Source of the DNA: an uncultured Alphaproteobacteria bacterium
GTDB taxonomy: Bacteria; Pseudomonadota; Alphaproteobacteria; RF32; CAG-239
Direction of reading: 5' to 3'
Length of the DNA: 43,684 nucleotides
Assembly (NCBI GenBank): GCA_944391425.1
Contig: CALXTO010000010.1
Span: 1-43,684, forward strand
Part shown: piece after piece, positions 15,667-24,484 of the stretch
How positions within the stretch are numbered: position 1 is the first letter of the stretch
Layout: the number at the start of each line of letters is the position of its first letter
Notes under the pieces: generated by a model
Database searches by the model: none
What the model was told of the DNA's origin: nothing
What the model saw: the letters and a program-made list of their open reading frames with translations, nothing else
Position numbers and translations under genes: made by a program

Positions 15667-17345
15667 CAATAATCTCGTCCCCTGGTTGGCGTGGGAGTGA
15701 TTTTTTCCTTGCCGCTGCTTTCTGTTGTCTTTTCATTGATTTTTGGCTTCTTTATTCGATTTTTAGTGTCTTCCACATTTTGCCGACGATCGTCATTTTG
15801 TTTTTGTCGTTCTTCTTCAGCGGCAATGCGGGCATTGACGGCTTCCAGTTGTTGGTTGCCGGCTTGTTCGGATTGTATGTAGGCCACAGCGACTCCTTTC
15901 ATGTCTTCCGCGGACAATTTTTGATATTTCTTTTCCGGGTTTTCCAAAGTTTTCTGCAAAACGGAAAGCGGCTTGTTTTCGCCGAGTTTACCGCGTTCGG
16001 CATATTGGCCTTTTTCAATATTATCGCGAGCGGTTTTGTAAGCGTCAACACTGGTTTGGGTCAAATCTTCAAGGTTTTTAAAATTGCTGCCGCCATGCAT
16101 GATTTTTATGGCTTCAAGATAAAACGTTTTTGCAGCCTCGGTTTGTTTACGGTTTAAAAATTCCTTTTGAAGGTCGGTATTGGCAAAAGCGTCGGGATTT
16201 TTGATTTTTTCCTGCAACATGGCTGCGGCGGCATAATTAGCCGTGAATGTTTGGGCAGAAGTTGCCAATGCGGCGTGTCGTTCGGTTACGGCAGCAATGG
16301 AATCTAAAAAATTCTTTTTTTCTGCTTCAATTTTTTTGGGGTCGGTAATACCGTCTTTTTTTATCTTGTTTGTGAAAAAGTCGGCTCTTTCCCGAGCTTG
16401 TTTGACTAAAGGATGGTCGGGCGACATGCCTTTTTGAGCCAGCAGGTCGCTAAAACTTTTTTCATCCATTTCCAAATTGGCTTTAAGAAGATGGAAAAAA
16501 GCATTTCCTTCCACGGTTCCAGGTGCCGGTTTGGCCGTTTCGGCATTGTGAAATGCAAAAATTTGATTGGCAAAAGCTTTGGTTTTGTCCGTTTCCGGCA
16601 GAGGCGTGTTGTCAAGGGAGGTTTTTCTTTGCTGATCAAGGGTATCGGCGGCTTTGGATGCTTTTTCACGGGCTTTTTTAGCATCTTCTTTTTCTTTGGC
16701 TTCTTTGCCGTCGAGCATTTTATGCCAGGCCCAGGAGCCAAATTCGTAAGCGCCGACGCCGATCCACTTGGCGGTTTTGTTTCCGGCCCAGGCCGCAGAG
16801 GCCAAAACGACGTCTTTCATCAAAAATTCAATAAAATCGCCTTGTTGGATGTCAAACTTATCTTCTTCCGGTTTGGCAAAATCGGGATCATCTGTGCGAC
16901 CCCTAAATCTAAAGGTATTGGCGTCGTTGTTTGTAGAATCTTGTTTAGTTTCTTTGGCTTTTTTGAGGGCATCGCTTTCTCCAGCCGTCAAGCTGCCGTC
17001 CGTGGCCAGAATTTTATCTATTTCATCAACATCCATCTTTTCGATTTCATCATCTTTAAATCGGCTTTCGGGTTGGGCGGCAAGGTTTTGATTGACGGTG
17101 GTTTGCTGCGGCGTTTCCTGGTTGACGACGGTTTCTCTGACGGAGGACGTTTCTCCGCCGCTGCTGTCGGCAGAACCGGATGACGGTTTGTAGACAAAGG
17201 AAGCATTTGATTTTATGGCGTTAGCTGCATTGGCGGTGTTTTCAGCCGCCGCTTTCTGGGTTTTTTGCAGGACAAGGCGGCCGTTGTTGATTCCCCGTGC
17301 CGCGCAGGTTCGTAAAGTGTCTGCCGCTGAAGTCGTTTTTGCCAT
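15666..17345 (-). CDS. Large soluble protein of the coupling-protein operon, function unknown
   Basis: A 559-residue protein, no recognised family. The N-terminal 160 residues are low-complexity (Ala, Asn, Ser, Thr, Gln-rich). A possible amphipathic or membrane-associated stretch follows (about 165-205, DVVLASAAWAGNKTAKWIGVGAYEF split around it). Residues 220-530 are mostly helical with many Ala, Lys and Glu and the look of an effector-like or chaperone-like helical bundle; the C-terminus is basic (NRIKKPKINEK, TPTPTRGRDY). There is no signal peptide. GGGGAG precedes the ATG at 17345; the in-frame TTG at 17360 would place the start inside that ribosome-binding site. Its place before the membrane proteins and T4CP suggests either a secreted substrate or a cytoplasmic adaptor. 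Confidence 0.75.
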   Translation of the reverse strand: MAKTTSAADTLRTCAARGINNGRLVLQKTQKAAAENTANAANAIKSNASFVYKPSSGSADSSGGETSSVRETVVNQETPQQTTVNQNLAAQPESRFKDDEIEKMDVDEIDKILATDGSLTAGESDALKKAKETKQDSTNNDANTFRFRGRTDDPDFAKPEEDKFDIQQGDFIEFLMKDVVLASAAWAGNKTAKWIGVGAYEFGSWAWHKMLDGKEAKEKEDAKKAREKASKAADTLDQQRKTSLDNTPLPETDKTKAFANQIFAFHNAETAKPAPGTVEGNAFFHLLKANLEMDEKSFSDLLAQKGMSPDHPLVKQARERADFFTNKIKKDGITDPKKIEAEKKNFLDSIAAVTERHAALATSAQTFTANYAAAAMLQEKIKNPDAFANTDLQKEFLNRKQTEAAKTFYLEAIKIMHGGSNFKNLEDLTQTSVDAYKTARDNIEKGQYAERGKLGENKPLSVLQKTLENPEKKYQKLSAEDMKGVAVAYIQSEQAGNQQLEAVNARIAAEEERQKQNDDRRQNVEDTKNRIKKPKINEKTTESSGKEKITPTPTRGRDY

Positions 17346-17420
17346 GTTTTTTCTCCCCAATATCCCGTATTTTCCTTATGATAGCACGTGTTTTTGTTTT
17401 TGTCTATATTTTTGTACCAA

Positions 17421-18332
17421 CTAAACTTTGAGATTCTTTAAGAATTGTCCGATTTGTTTATTGACACGGATACCGTCCTCCGGTTTAGGTTTTATCATGC
17501 CAAAAAAGCGGGGCGGAATCTTGTCTACTTCTATCGGCGCAAAAGTCGCCGGATTGGTTTCAAGTATTTTTTGCGCGCTTTCGGGATCTTTACGGACACT
17601 CTTGAAGAAGTTGTTAACCAATCTTTCGGCATCTATCGGGAATTTTTGCCGGCGAATGGCTTCAATAAATTTTTGCATTTTTTCCTTGCGCTCAAGATGT
17701 TCTTCATAAAGCTGCTTTTCTATTTTGCGTTTTTCGGCTTTGGCTTTGCGCAGATTGTAGGCGATTTCGCAGCCTTCCACCTCAATAAGGACTTCAACAT
17801 AGGAAATCAGAGCGAGCTGCAGGTTTTCATCAGTCGTTTTTTCGGCAAAATTCAGCAATTGCTCGTCGGAAGGGTTGTCCGGAAGACTGGATAGGCGCAC
17901 GGGCTGAGCCAGAATCATTGTTTCCCAGCCGGCAGAGATGTCGTCATTGAGTTTTTTCATACGCGAGGGGCGAAAACGAGGATAAATTTCCTGCGCCGAA
18001 AAAGAAAATTCCGGTTCGGATATTTCCGCCTGTTTGGCCATATTCAGAACGGCATTGCGAAAATTGGAATATGCGTCGAAAAGGCGGCGTTCTTCTTCAA
18101 AAAGGTTATCGGCAAAATCATCCCGGTAGACTAAATCCGAAAGTTCCGGCTTTTGCTTTTGCTGAAGTTCCTGCGTTTCTTCCGCAGTGTCTTCAACGTC
18201 ATCCAACTGTTTTGATATAAAATCATCTAAAAGGCGGTCAAATTCGTCGTCATCAAAGGATGACGCTGACGGTGCGTTTGGGTCTGCATTTAACAGCTTG
18301 TCGACTTCCTGATGTACCTGATTATCTGCCAT
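17421..18332 (-). CDS. Acidic/helical protein of the coupling-protein operon, function unknown
   Basis: The 303-residue product has an acidic, probably disordered N-terminus (DDDEFDRLLDDF, then DDVEDTAEETQEL; about 1-65), a helical centre, a strongly charged Lys/Glu coiled-coil-like helix (about 200-235, KAKAEKRKIEKQ) and a C-terminal part with many Pro and Phe. No signal peptide, membrane span or enzyme motif is visible, so it should be cytoplasmic. CGGGAG precedes the ATG, 15 bp after the stop of the DUF6476-like gene. It could be a chaperone or adaptor for substrate recruitment to the T4CP; that is inference from position only. Confidence 0.75.
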   Translation of the reverse strand: MADNQVHQEVDKLLNADPNAPSASSFDDDEFDRLLDDFISKQLDDVEDTAEETQELQQKQKPELSDLVYRDDFADNLFEEERRLFDAYSNFRNAVLNMAKQAEISEPEFSFSAQEIYPRFRPSRMKKLNDDISAGWETMILAQPVRLSSLPDNPSDEQLLNFAEKTTDENLQLALISYVEVLIEVEGCEIAYNLRKAKAEKRKIEKQLYEEHLERKEKMQKFIEAIRRQKFPIDAERLVNNFFKSVRKDPESAQKILETNPATFAPIEVDKIPPRFFGMIKPKPEDGIRVNKQIGQFLKNLKV

Positions 18333-18347
18333 GGCGTTTCTCCCGTC

Positions 18348-18632
18348 TCAGTTTAGTTTGATTGTGGCCAAAGGTGCATTCCGTTCCGTTTCCATCATAA
18401 GAATCCGATCGGATTCGCCTCCGTTTTTAATCAGAATGTAAAGAATTCCGTTTTCGATTTTATAGTCGGAAATTATGCTTCCGTGCGGTTGTTTCAGGTT
18501 TATGGATTCAGCGGCCGGAAGCGGCGGCCGGCTGATTTTTTTGTAGACAATGCCAAGGGCAGACAAAGCGCCGAAGACCAAAAGGAACGTCAGCAGGCAG
18601 ACAATGATTTTGATGATTTTGAGTTTGTCCAT
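18348..18632 (-). CDS. Single-span membrane protein, DUF6476-like
   Basis: A 94-residue protein with one N-terminal membrane helix (about 8-31, IIVCLLTFLLVFGALSALGI) and a short periplasmic beta-rich domain (QPHGSIISDYKIENGILYIL, GGESDRILMM). This pattern, and the divergent position next to rluD, fits the small DUF6476 proteins found beside rluD in many Alphaproteobacteria; the family name is from memory and should be checked. Role unknown. Only 15 bp separate it from the next gene, so it may be the first gene of the coupling-protein run, or an older neighbour from whose promoter that run is read. AGAGAGA precedes the ATG. Confidence 0.75.
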   Translation of the reverse strand: MDKLKIIKIIVCLLTFLLVFGALSALGIVYKKISRPPLPAAESINLKQPHGSIISDYKIENGILYILIKNGGESDRILMMETERNAPLATIKLN

Positions 18633-18703
18633 GTTTTATCTCTCTTGCAAGTTAGTTTTTTGTCTTTATTATAACTTCCGGGTTTGTTTACGGTGAGCAT
18701 AAA

Positions 18704-19675
18704 ATGCCAGATATTAATATTTATACTACGCCAATAGTTAATAAAGATTATAAAGGGAAGAGAATCGACAAGTTTTTGGCCGAGTGCTTTTCCGATATTT
18801 CCCGTTCGCAAATCCAACGGCTGTTAAAGGAAGGAAATGTCAGCTGCGATGATGACATTGTTGTCGACAATTCATTCAAAGTCAGGGAAGGGGACGCCTA
18901 TCAGCTTACCGTTCCGGAAGCAGCGGAGGCGGAACCGCAGCCTGAGGATATTCCGCTTGATATTGTTTATGAAGATGAAGATGTTATTGTCGTTAACAAA
19001 CCGGCAGGAATGACCGTGCATCCGGCACCCGGCAGTCCGAACGGAACGCTGGTTAATGCTCTTTTGTATCACTGCAAAGACCTTTCGGGAATCGGCGGCG
19101 TGAAGCGCCCGGGCATCGTCCATCGGATTGATAAGGATACTTCAGGTCTTTTGGTGGCGGCCAAAAATGACAATGCGCATAAATTTTTGTGCGAGCAGTT
19201 TGCCGAACATTCAATTGAGCGAACTTATTATGCCGTTGTTTTCGGTGTTCCGAATCCTCGACAGGGAAAGATAGACGCCGACATCGGCAGAAGTCCGTAT
19301 GATCGGAAAAAAATGGCGATTGTTCATAAAAACGGAAAGCATGCGGTTACGCATTATACGACGGTTGAGAGTTTTAAAAATGCAGCGAGTCTGGTTAAAT
19401 GCAATCTGGAAACGGGAAGAACTCACCAAATCAGGGTCCATATGGCGGGACTCGGCTGCCATTTAATCGGAGACCAGCTGTATGTGAAACCCAGAAAGAT
19501 TGTTTCAAAAGATATTGATGCGGAATCGAGAGCGTTTTTTAATCATTTTCCGCGTCAGGCGCTGCATGCTCAGAGTCTTGGTTTTGTGCATCCGAGAAGT
19601 AAAAAGATGATGGCTTTTTCAAGTGAATTTCCTTCTGATTTCAAAGAGTTGCTTGAAAAATTATGCAACTTATAA
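18704..19675 (+). CDS. rluD: Ribosomal large-subunit pseudouridine synthase D family
   Basis: Isomerises specific uridines in helix 69 of 23S rRNA (in E. coli U1911, U1915 and U1917). The 323-residue enzyme has an N-terminal S4 RNA-binding domain (about 18-75, RIDKFLAE and SRSQIQRLLKEGNV) and the catalytic domain with GIVHRIDKDTSGLLV, where the Asp after HRI is the nucleophile. NKPAGMTVHP and GRTHQIRVHM are the other family motifs. Length is normal. GGTGAG precedes the ATG. It faces away from the DUF6476-like gene, with 71 bp between, and is followed by rpoH, an order common in Alphaproteobacteria. Confidence 0.95.
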   Translation: MPDINIYTTPIVNKDYKGKRIDKFLAECFSDISRSQIQRLLKEGNVSCDDDIVVDNSFKVREGDAYQLTVPEAAEAEPQPEDIPLDIVYEDEDVIVVNKPAGMTVHPAPGSPNGTLVNALLYHCKDLSGIGGVKRPGIVHRIDKDTSGLLVAAKNDNAHKFLCEQFAEHSIERTYYAVVFGVPNPRQGKIDADIGRSPYDRKKMAIVHKNGKHAVTHYTTVESFKNAASLVKCNLETGRTHQIRVHMAGLGCHLIGDQLYVKPRKIVSKDIDAESRAFFNHFPRQALHAQSLGFVHPRSKKMMAFSSEFPSDFKELLEKLCNL

Positions 19676-19832
19676 ACAGTCTGCAATTTTTACTTGATTT
19701 TTTAAAACTACAACTATTGTCTAGGTTGCGTTTTTATGTTTTTTATCTAAGCTTTGTTCTTGTCGATTTGGCAAAAGAATGCGGACTTGGACTTTTGGAC
19801 TACTGGTAAGAATTTAATCAGGAGTAAAAAAG

Positions 19833-20708
19833 ATGGAAAACGTCCCTGCTTTGAACGGAATTGACTTCTCCCCCGAAATCAACATGGTAAGATACCTGCA
19901 GAAAATCCGGCAGTATCCGATTTTGTCGCAGGAAGAAGAATATGCGCTGGCTGTCAAATACCAGCAGACAAAAGATCCCGAAATAGCAAAAGTGTTGGTT
20001 ACATCGCACCTGCGTCTGGTTGTGAAAGTTGTTTCAAAATACAAAGGTTATGGATTATCTTCGGCGGAAATGATTTCTGAAGGAAACATAGGTCTGTTGT
20101 ATGCAATTGAAAAATTTGAGCCTGAAAAAGGATTTCGTTTTTCAACTTATGCTTTGTGGTGGATTAAGGCTTCTGTTCAGAAATATATTCTGAATTCGTG
20201 GTCTTTGGTGAAAATCGGAACAACTGCCGCTCAGAAGAAGCTGTTTTTTAATCTGCGAAAAATCAAAAACAAACTTAATCTTAATGATGACAGAGAGATG
20301 TCTCCGAGCGTTTTGGGAAATATTGCTAAATCTCTGGATGTGAGCGTGCAGGAAGTTACCGATATGAATATGCGGCTGAAATCACATGACGGTTCTTTGA
20401 ATACGGTTATTGATTCGTCATCGGAAAGCGGAACGGAATGGATGGATTTTATTGCCGACAGCAAACCTAATCAGGAAGAACTGCTTTCTTATTCAGAAAC
20501 AATGAAATATCGTCGCAATTTGTTTAACAAGGCGTTGGTTTTGCTTAACAAGCGGGAAAAAGACATTTTGTTCAAGCGTCGCCTTTATGAAAAGGCCGTT
20601 ACTTTGGATGATTTGAGTAAAACTTACGGTATTTCCAAAGAAAGAGTTCGTCAGATTGAGCTTAATTCGATCAAGAAAATTAAGAAAGCCGTCGAATCTT
20701 ACAGTTAA
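19833..20708 (+). CDS. rpoH: Heat-shock sigma factor RpoH (sigma-32)
   Basis: A 291-residue group 3-like sigma factor directing RNA polymerase to heat-shock promoters. Region 2 is clear (SHLRLVVKVVSKYKGYGLS, LIxEGNIGLLYAIEKFEP, FRFSTYALWWIKASVQ), followed by the RpoH box QKKLFFNLRK (about 129-138), which distinguishes it from RpoD and RpoS. Region 4 ends with GISKERVRQIELNSIKKIK. Compared with other alphaproteobacterial RpoH the core is intact. CAGGAG precedes the ATG. The 157-bp gap after rluD probably holds its promoter; I did not find a clear sigma-32-type or sigma-E-type element by eye. A terminator follows directly. Confidence 0.94.
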   Translation: MENVPALNGIDFSPEINMVRYLQKIRQYPILSQEEEYALAVKYQQTKDPEIAKVLVTSHLRLVVKVVSKYKGYGLSSAEMISEGNIGLLYAIEKFEPEKGFRFSTYALWWIKASVQKYILNSWSLVKIGTTAAQKKLFFNLRKIKNKLNLNDDREMSPSVLGNIAKSLDVSVQEVTDMNMRLKSHDGSLNTVIDSSSESGTEWMDFIADSKPNQEELLSYSETMKYRRNLFNKALVLLNKREKDILFKRRLYEKAVTLDDLSKTYGISKERVRQIELNSIKKIKKAVESYS

Positions 20709-20710
20709 TT

Positions 20711-20736
20711 AAAAAAGCCGCGAAAGCGGCTTTTTT
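20711..20736. terminator. Bidirectional terminator between rpoH and the convergent membrane-protein gene
   Basis: Perfect stem AAAAAGCCGC / GCGGCTTTTTT with a GAAA tetraloop. It has A/T runs on both sides and so can serve rpoH on the plus strand and, overlapping its stop, the gene at 20736-21209 on the minus strand. Confidence 0.88.
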
Positions 20737-21209
20737 CAGTTTTCCGAGAAAGTTTCCTTTCCCCATTCTTCAGTCAGTTTTTCAAGTTTGCCGTCAATGC
20801 TTTTAAGGCGGCGTTGGGTACAGGCTTTTGATATCCATATAAACAAGTTGGGCAGTTCGTAATACAGGATGACACCGAAAGCCGCAAAACCGAGCATAAT
20901 GATGATGTTAAATATGTTTCCGACAATTGAAAAAGCCTGATTGATGTCAAAATGCGTAAAAATGTTCATCAGACAAATGAAAACGCCGGCAAGGTTAAAA
21001 CAGCCGACAACGGTCAATTTGCCGGTATTTTTGGAATCGGTCAGAAAGACGGTGATTGTCGGCAGCAAGCCAATCAGAATAATGACGACGGCAGGCAGAG
21101 CCATAAACACCACAAAAATGAAACAGATAAATAAAAGAATTTTCTGCACCAGATTGAGTTTAGGTGCCGGTTTGTTTTTAGCGGCGGATTTTTTCGGCGG
21201 TTTAATCAT
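20736..21209 (-). CDS. Multi-span membrane protein, function unknown
   Basis: The 157-residue product has a basic Lys/Pro/Ala-rich N-terminus (1-20) and about four hydrophobic segments (about 22-50, 64-84, 89-112 and 112-125), then a charged Lys/Glu-rich tail (about 130-157). I do not recognise the family. Its ATG overlaps the stop of the pseudokinase gene by four bases (ATGA), so the two are translationally coupled, and the pseudokinase is itself tail-anchored; the two proteins probably meet in the inner membrane. No catalytic motif is visible. Confidence 0.8.
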   Translation of the reverse strand: MIKPPKKSAAKNKPAPKLNLVQKILLFICFIFVVFMALPAVVIILIGLLPTITVFLTDSKNTGKLTVVGCFNLAGVFICLMNIFTHFDINQAFSIVGNIFNIIIMLGFAAFGVILYYELPNLFIWISKACTQRRLKSIDGKLEKLTEEWGKETFSEN

Positions 21210-23248
21210 TTTATTGCCCAGTAAATTAAGCTGAATATGAAAGAACTCAGCATGGTTAAAACAGACAGTACGGAAGCAAAGCGTAAGGCTAAATCCCGCG
21301 CTTCCTCATCAAGTCGGGCATCACCCGAAAGAATGCGATTGCGCTCATTCATGAGCAGATTTATGTTCTTCAGCGCTTCGGAATATTCATTGCGGTCTTT
21401 GTTTTTTGCTTCGTCGTTTTCAAGAATTTCATAAATGTCGATAATCTTTCCGTTTTTGGCAATCTTGACCAATTCCTGTTCCAGGTATTTTTGATATTTG
21501 AGATTATGATAGCTTTTGATAATCGGTTTAGCGCTGTTTACCAGCCATTGGCAAAGGTTGAACAATTGCACGGGTCCGTGTTTGTTTTGAATATTGGCAT
21601 ACAGGCGTATGATGGCACTTTTCTGCAAATAATCCTGATGGGAGTTGATGTCCGTGATGATGCCGTCAATTTTTTTGCCCATTTTGCAGCGTAGATAGGC
21701 AATAATATTGCGATCAAAGGGCTGTACGTCTTTGAATTTAGTATAGTTTGCATCCAGTGCTCGGAGCAGTTTGGCCGGTGAGTTTACAAATTCGTTACCG
21801 ATGAGTTCGCTGGTGCAGGGCAGGTCGTCGTCAAAGTCATACATAATCCGGTCAATTCCGTAGCCATAGCCGTTACGGGAAATGTAGGCGCGAAACTCAC
21901 TGCTGTTGGATGGCGCGCGTAAAGACGGCTGTTCCTGGTACCAGTTTTTGACAAGATCGCTTGACAGCAGGGTGTGAAAATCAGAGGTGTTTTTATTGTT
22001 TTTGAGATAATAGAAAATCGCTTTCGGCAGACCGCCGGGAAAAAGGTATATTTCACCGCTACGGATGGGCAGAGAACAGTCCAGAAAGATACAAACTTCC
22101 GAAACCAGAAGAGCCGTTTCGTCTTTTTCCTGGCTTTGTTTGATCAGTTTTTCGATTTTGGCGTGCAGTTTTTCGTTTTCAAGGCCGTTTTTTACCCATT
22201 CGAGCAGTTTGCCGTTTTGAATGACAGCAAGGGCCTCTTTGGGATTTTCCAGCATGGCAATAGCGGCACTTTTTGCCGTATAATATTTTTCGTTGTTGAG
22301 CGGCAGTGCCCGCATGGAGCGATCGGAAGCTTCAACATTGAAATTATTGGCTTTTCCTTCGAGGAAATTATATATCTGAAGGTAGCCGCCTCTTTTTTCG
22401 ACGCTGTCTTCAAGCAAGGATTTTAAAACAACCAGAAATTGAACATTTATTTTCTTGCCGTTGCTCAGAGTTGCAAAAGATGTCTTTTTCAGCTTCTGAT
22501 GCATCAATTCCGGTGCGGAAACGGATGATGAGAAATCTGTTTGCAAAACCAAGCCCAAAAGGCAGACACCGGCAGCATACATATCGTCCGAATTGCTTCC
22601 GTTTCCTCGGGCTTGCGGCAGGCAAAGCAGGCTTTCTATCGTTTCATAGGCATGAGGCTGATAGAGTGCCGGAAAAGATGCGGCACAATCTCCCAAAACC
22701 AGTTCATTGCGGGAAGCGTCCTTAAAAAAGATGTTGTCAAGACGGATGGAACGATGGGTAATGTTATAACCGCGCATGGCTTCGGTTGCCGAAATCAGGG
22801 ACAGAACCAGCGATTTAAATTTTTCGACGTTTTTAACTGCGGAATCGTCCTCTTTAAGAACGGAAGAAACTTTTGGGCCTCCGGGCTTGCGATAAATCAG
22901 AGCCATATTGAGAGATTTTTGCGGAATATTTTCAACGACGCCATATTCAACCAGTTTCAAAATATTGGGATGGTCAATGGATTTCAAATAAGGCAAAACG
23001 GAAAGGCGGGGCGGAAAATTATTGTCGCAAATCAGCGCAAACAGCTCCTTTTGCGGATTTACCTTGTCTTTAACCTGATAAGCCAGGGCTCCGTTGACAT
23101 TAAATTCCGGCAGGGGTTGGTCGTAAAAAATCTCATAGCGTTCTTTTGCCAGAAAACTGTTTTCGGCATTGTCTGCGGAAGGCTTTTCCTCTTCTTTTAC
23201 GGCGCCAATTTCTTCTTCAGCCATGTTGAATTCTTTCTGCTTTTTCAT
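21206..23248 (-). CDS. Tail-anchored protein with a degenerate protein-kinase domain (pseudokinase)
   Basis: A 680-residue protein. Residues about 38-300 have a Hanks-type kinase fold: DHPNILKLVEYGVV is the alphaC–beta4/5 pattern, THRSIRLDNIFF (164-175) is the catalytic loop, LGDCAAS (185-191) the DFG position and DDMYAAGVCLLGLV (221-234) subdomain IX. The catalytic Asp of HRD is Ser, DFG is DCA, no glycine-rich loop is seen, and the VAIK Lys position reads ALIC, so catalysis is very unlikely. The centre (about 320-640) is helical and unassigned; the last 25 residues are a hydrophobic anchor (VLTMLSSFIFSLIYW). The start at 23248 lacks a ribosome-binding site; the ATG at 23224 is an alternative. 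Probably a signalling scaffold; partners unknown. Confidence 0.82.
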   Translation of the reverse strand: MKKQKEFNMAEEEIGAVKEEEKPSADNAENSFLAKERYEIFYDQPLPEFNVNGALAYQVKDKVNPQKELFALICDNNFPPRLSVLPYLKSIDHPNILKLVEYGVVENIPQKSLNMALIYRKPGGPKVSSVLKEDDSAVKNVEKFKSLVLSLISATEAMRGYNITHRSIRLDNIFFKDASRNELVLGDCAASFPALYQPHAYETIESLLCLPQARGNGSNSDDMYAAGVCLLGLVLQTDFSSSVSAPELMHQKLKKTSFATLSNGKKINVQFLVVLKSLLEDSVEKRGGYLQIYNFLEGKANNFNVEASDRSMRALPLNNEKYYTAKSAAIAMLENPKEALAVIQNGKLLEWVKNGLENEKLHAKIEKLIKQSQEKDETALLVSEVCIFLDCSLPIRSGEIYLFPGGLPKAIFYYLKNNKNTSDFHTLLSSDLVKNWYQEQPSLRAPSNSSEFRAYISRNGYGYGIDRIMYDFDDDLPCTSELIGNEFVNSPAKLLRALDANYTKFKDVQPFDRNIIAYLRCKMGKKIDGIITDINSHQDYLQKSAIIRLYANIQNKHGPVQLFNLCQWLVNSAKPIIKSYHNLKYQKYLEQELVKIAKNGKIIDIYEILENDEAKNKDRNEYSEALKNINLLMNERNRILSGDARLDEEARDLALRFASVLSVLTMLSSFIFSLIYWAIK

Positions 23249-23357
23249 AAATAATGCATATTATATTCGGAGAGTATTAAAAAAATACAAATATTTTAGG
23301 CATTGTTTTTTCAAAAAATAGATTCTAGTATAAAAAAAACGATAAATTGGCAGGTTA

Positions 23358-24464
23358 ATGAGACAGCAAAAAAAGATAAACGGACCGGATTGGGAAAATT
23401 TTTTGGAGGGAGGCGAAAATGTTCGCCCTGCCGAGAAAAAGGACGCTGATTTTATCAAAGATGCGGAAGTATTGGGAATTGACCTGAACGGTCTTGAAAC
23501 GCCAGAGAAAAAAGAGATCAAAAGCATGCCGGAAGAAAACCGGAAATCGAAAACCCCCGTTCGGAAAGCATTTTGGGAAGATTTGGATGTCAATTTGGCC
23601 GATATTGTCAATTATGTACTTGATTCCTCAGAACGTCCGGTTATCATGGTCAGCGATGATAAGGCCGTTTATTTTAATTATGCAGCCATGCAGCTGCTGG
23701 AAATAACAGACAGCAAAGCAATGGTCGGTGAACCTTTTCTGTCTTTTGTAGATAAAAATGACTGGAATCTGATGGCTGAAAATATCGGCGAGATGTTGAC
23801 CAATGCCAAAAAACTGTCCATAAAGATGCATACGGCCGGCGGAAAAAGCGTTGCGGTGGATTTTCAGGCGATTTATCTTCCGGATTCCACCAGGTTTTCC
23901 TTTATTTTAATCGGTGCGCATATTTCAAAAAGCAACAAACCCTTTTTCAACAATCTTTATGATGAATTGACCGGGCTGCCGAATTTCTTTTTGTTTGAAG
24001 ACCGGGTGCAGATGGCGGTAAATAACGAAAATTATAAAGACAGCCGGCTGCCGAAAGATTTTATTGCCGTTGCCGCCGTTAATATTGAAAATCTGGAAAT
24101 GTTCCGCAAATTGCATCTGGAAGATTTTGCTATAAAAAAACTGGCCAATACGCTGGTGTTCAGCTTGAAAAAGAATTATACCGTGGCGCGGGGACTGAAA
24201 TACAGTTTTTGGATTTTGATGCCCGATATTTTGAATTTACATGATCTGGATGTTGAAATGGAAAAGCTGTTGAGCATTTTCAGAGAAGGTGTTACGGATT
24301 ATTTTACGACACATGAAGTTATCGTGAGTATTGGTGCCAGCGTTTTTCCCAAACCGGCCCGATCTGCCAAAAAACTGGTGGAACAGGCTATTGCCGCCTT
24401 GAAAGAGGCACAAAAGACAAAAGGCAGTTCTTTGGAAGTTTTTGATAATGAAAAAGGCTCTTAA
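23358..24464 (+). CDS. PAS domain protein with degenerate GGDEF domain
   Basis: A 368-residue cytoplasmic protein. Residues 1-75 are charged and probably disordered. A PAS-like sensor domain covers about 82-190 (DSSERPVIMVSDDKAVYFNYAAMQ split around it, then MLTNAKKLSIKMHTAGG). A GGDEF fold follows from about 198: the entry motif DELTGLPN (202-209) is kept, but the metal-binding D-x-D-x-FK region reads VNIENLE (241-247) and the GG(D/E)EF signature reads LKYSF (280-284). It therefore should not make cyclic di-GMP; it might bind GTP or act as a partner protein. GGCAGG precedes the ATG. It is divergent from the pseudokinase gene with 109 bp between starts. Confidence 0.85.
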   Translation: MRQQKKINGPDWENFLEGGENVRPAEKKDADFIKDAEVLGIDLNGLETPEKKEIKSMPEENRKSKTPVRKAFWEDLDVNLADIVNYVLDSSERPVIMVSDDKAVYFNYAAMQLLEITDSKAMVGEPFLSFVDKNDWNLMAENIGEMLTNAKKLSIKMHTAGGKSVAVDFQAIYLPDSTRFSFILIGAHISKSNKPFFNNLYDELTGLPNFFLFEDRVQMAVNNENYKDSRLPKDFIAVAAVNIENLEMFRKLHLEDFAIKKLANTLVFSLKKNYTVARGLKYSFWILMPDILNLHDLDVEMEKLLSIFREGVTDYFTTHEVIVSIGASVFPKPARSAKKLVEQAIAALKEAQKTKGSSLEVFDNEKGS

Positions 24465-24480
24465 TTTTAAGAGCCTTTTT
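24451..24480. terminator. Bidirectional terminator between the PAS-GGDEF gene and the BI-1 gene
   Basis: Perfect 12-bp stem AAAAAGGCTCTT / AAGAGCCTTTTT with an AATTTT loop. It overlaps the stop of the plus-strand gene and lies just past the stop of the minus-strand gene, with A/T runs for both directions. Confidence 0.87.
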
Positions 24481-24484
24481 GGGG

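Noticed and set aside
11649..18632. Whole region as a recently acquired conjugative element
   Set aside because: No integrase, relaxase, origin of transfer, flanking repeats or clear composition change is visible; the borders are ordinary housekeeping genes.
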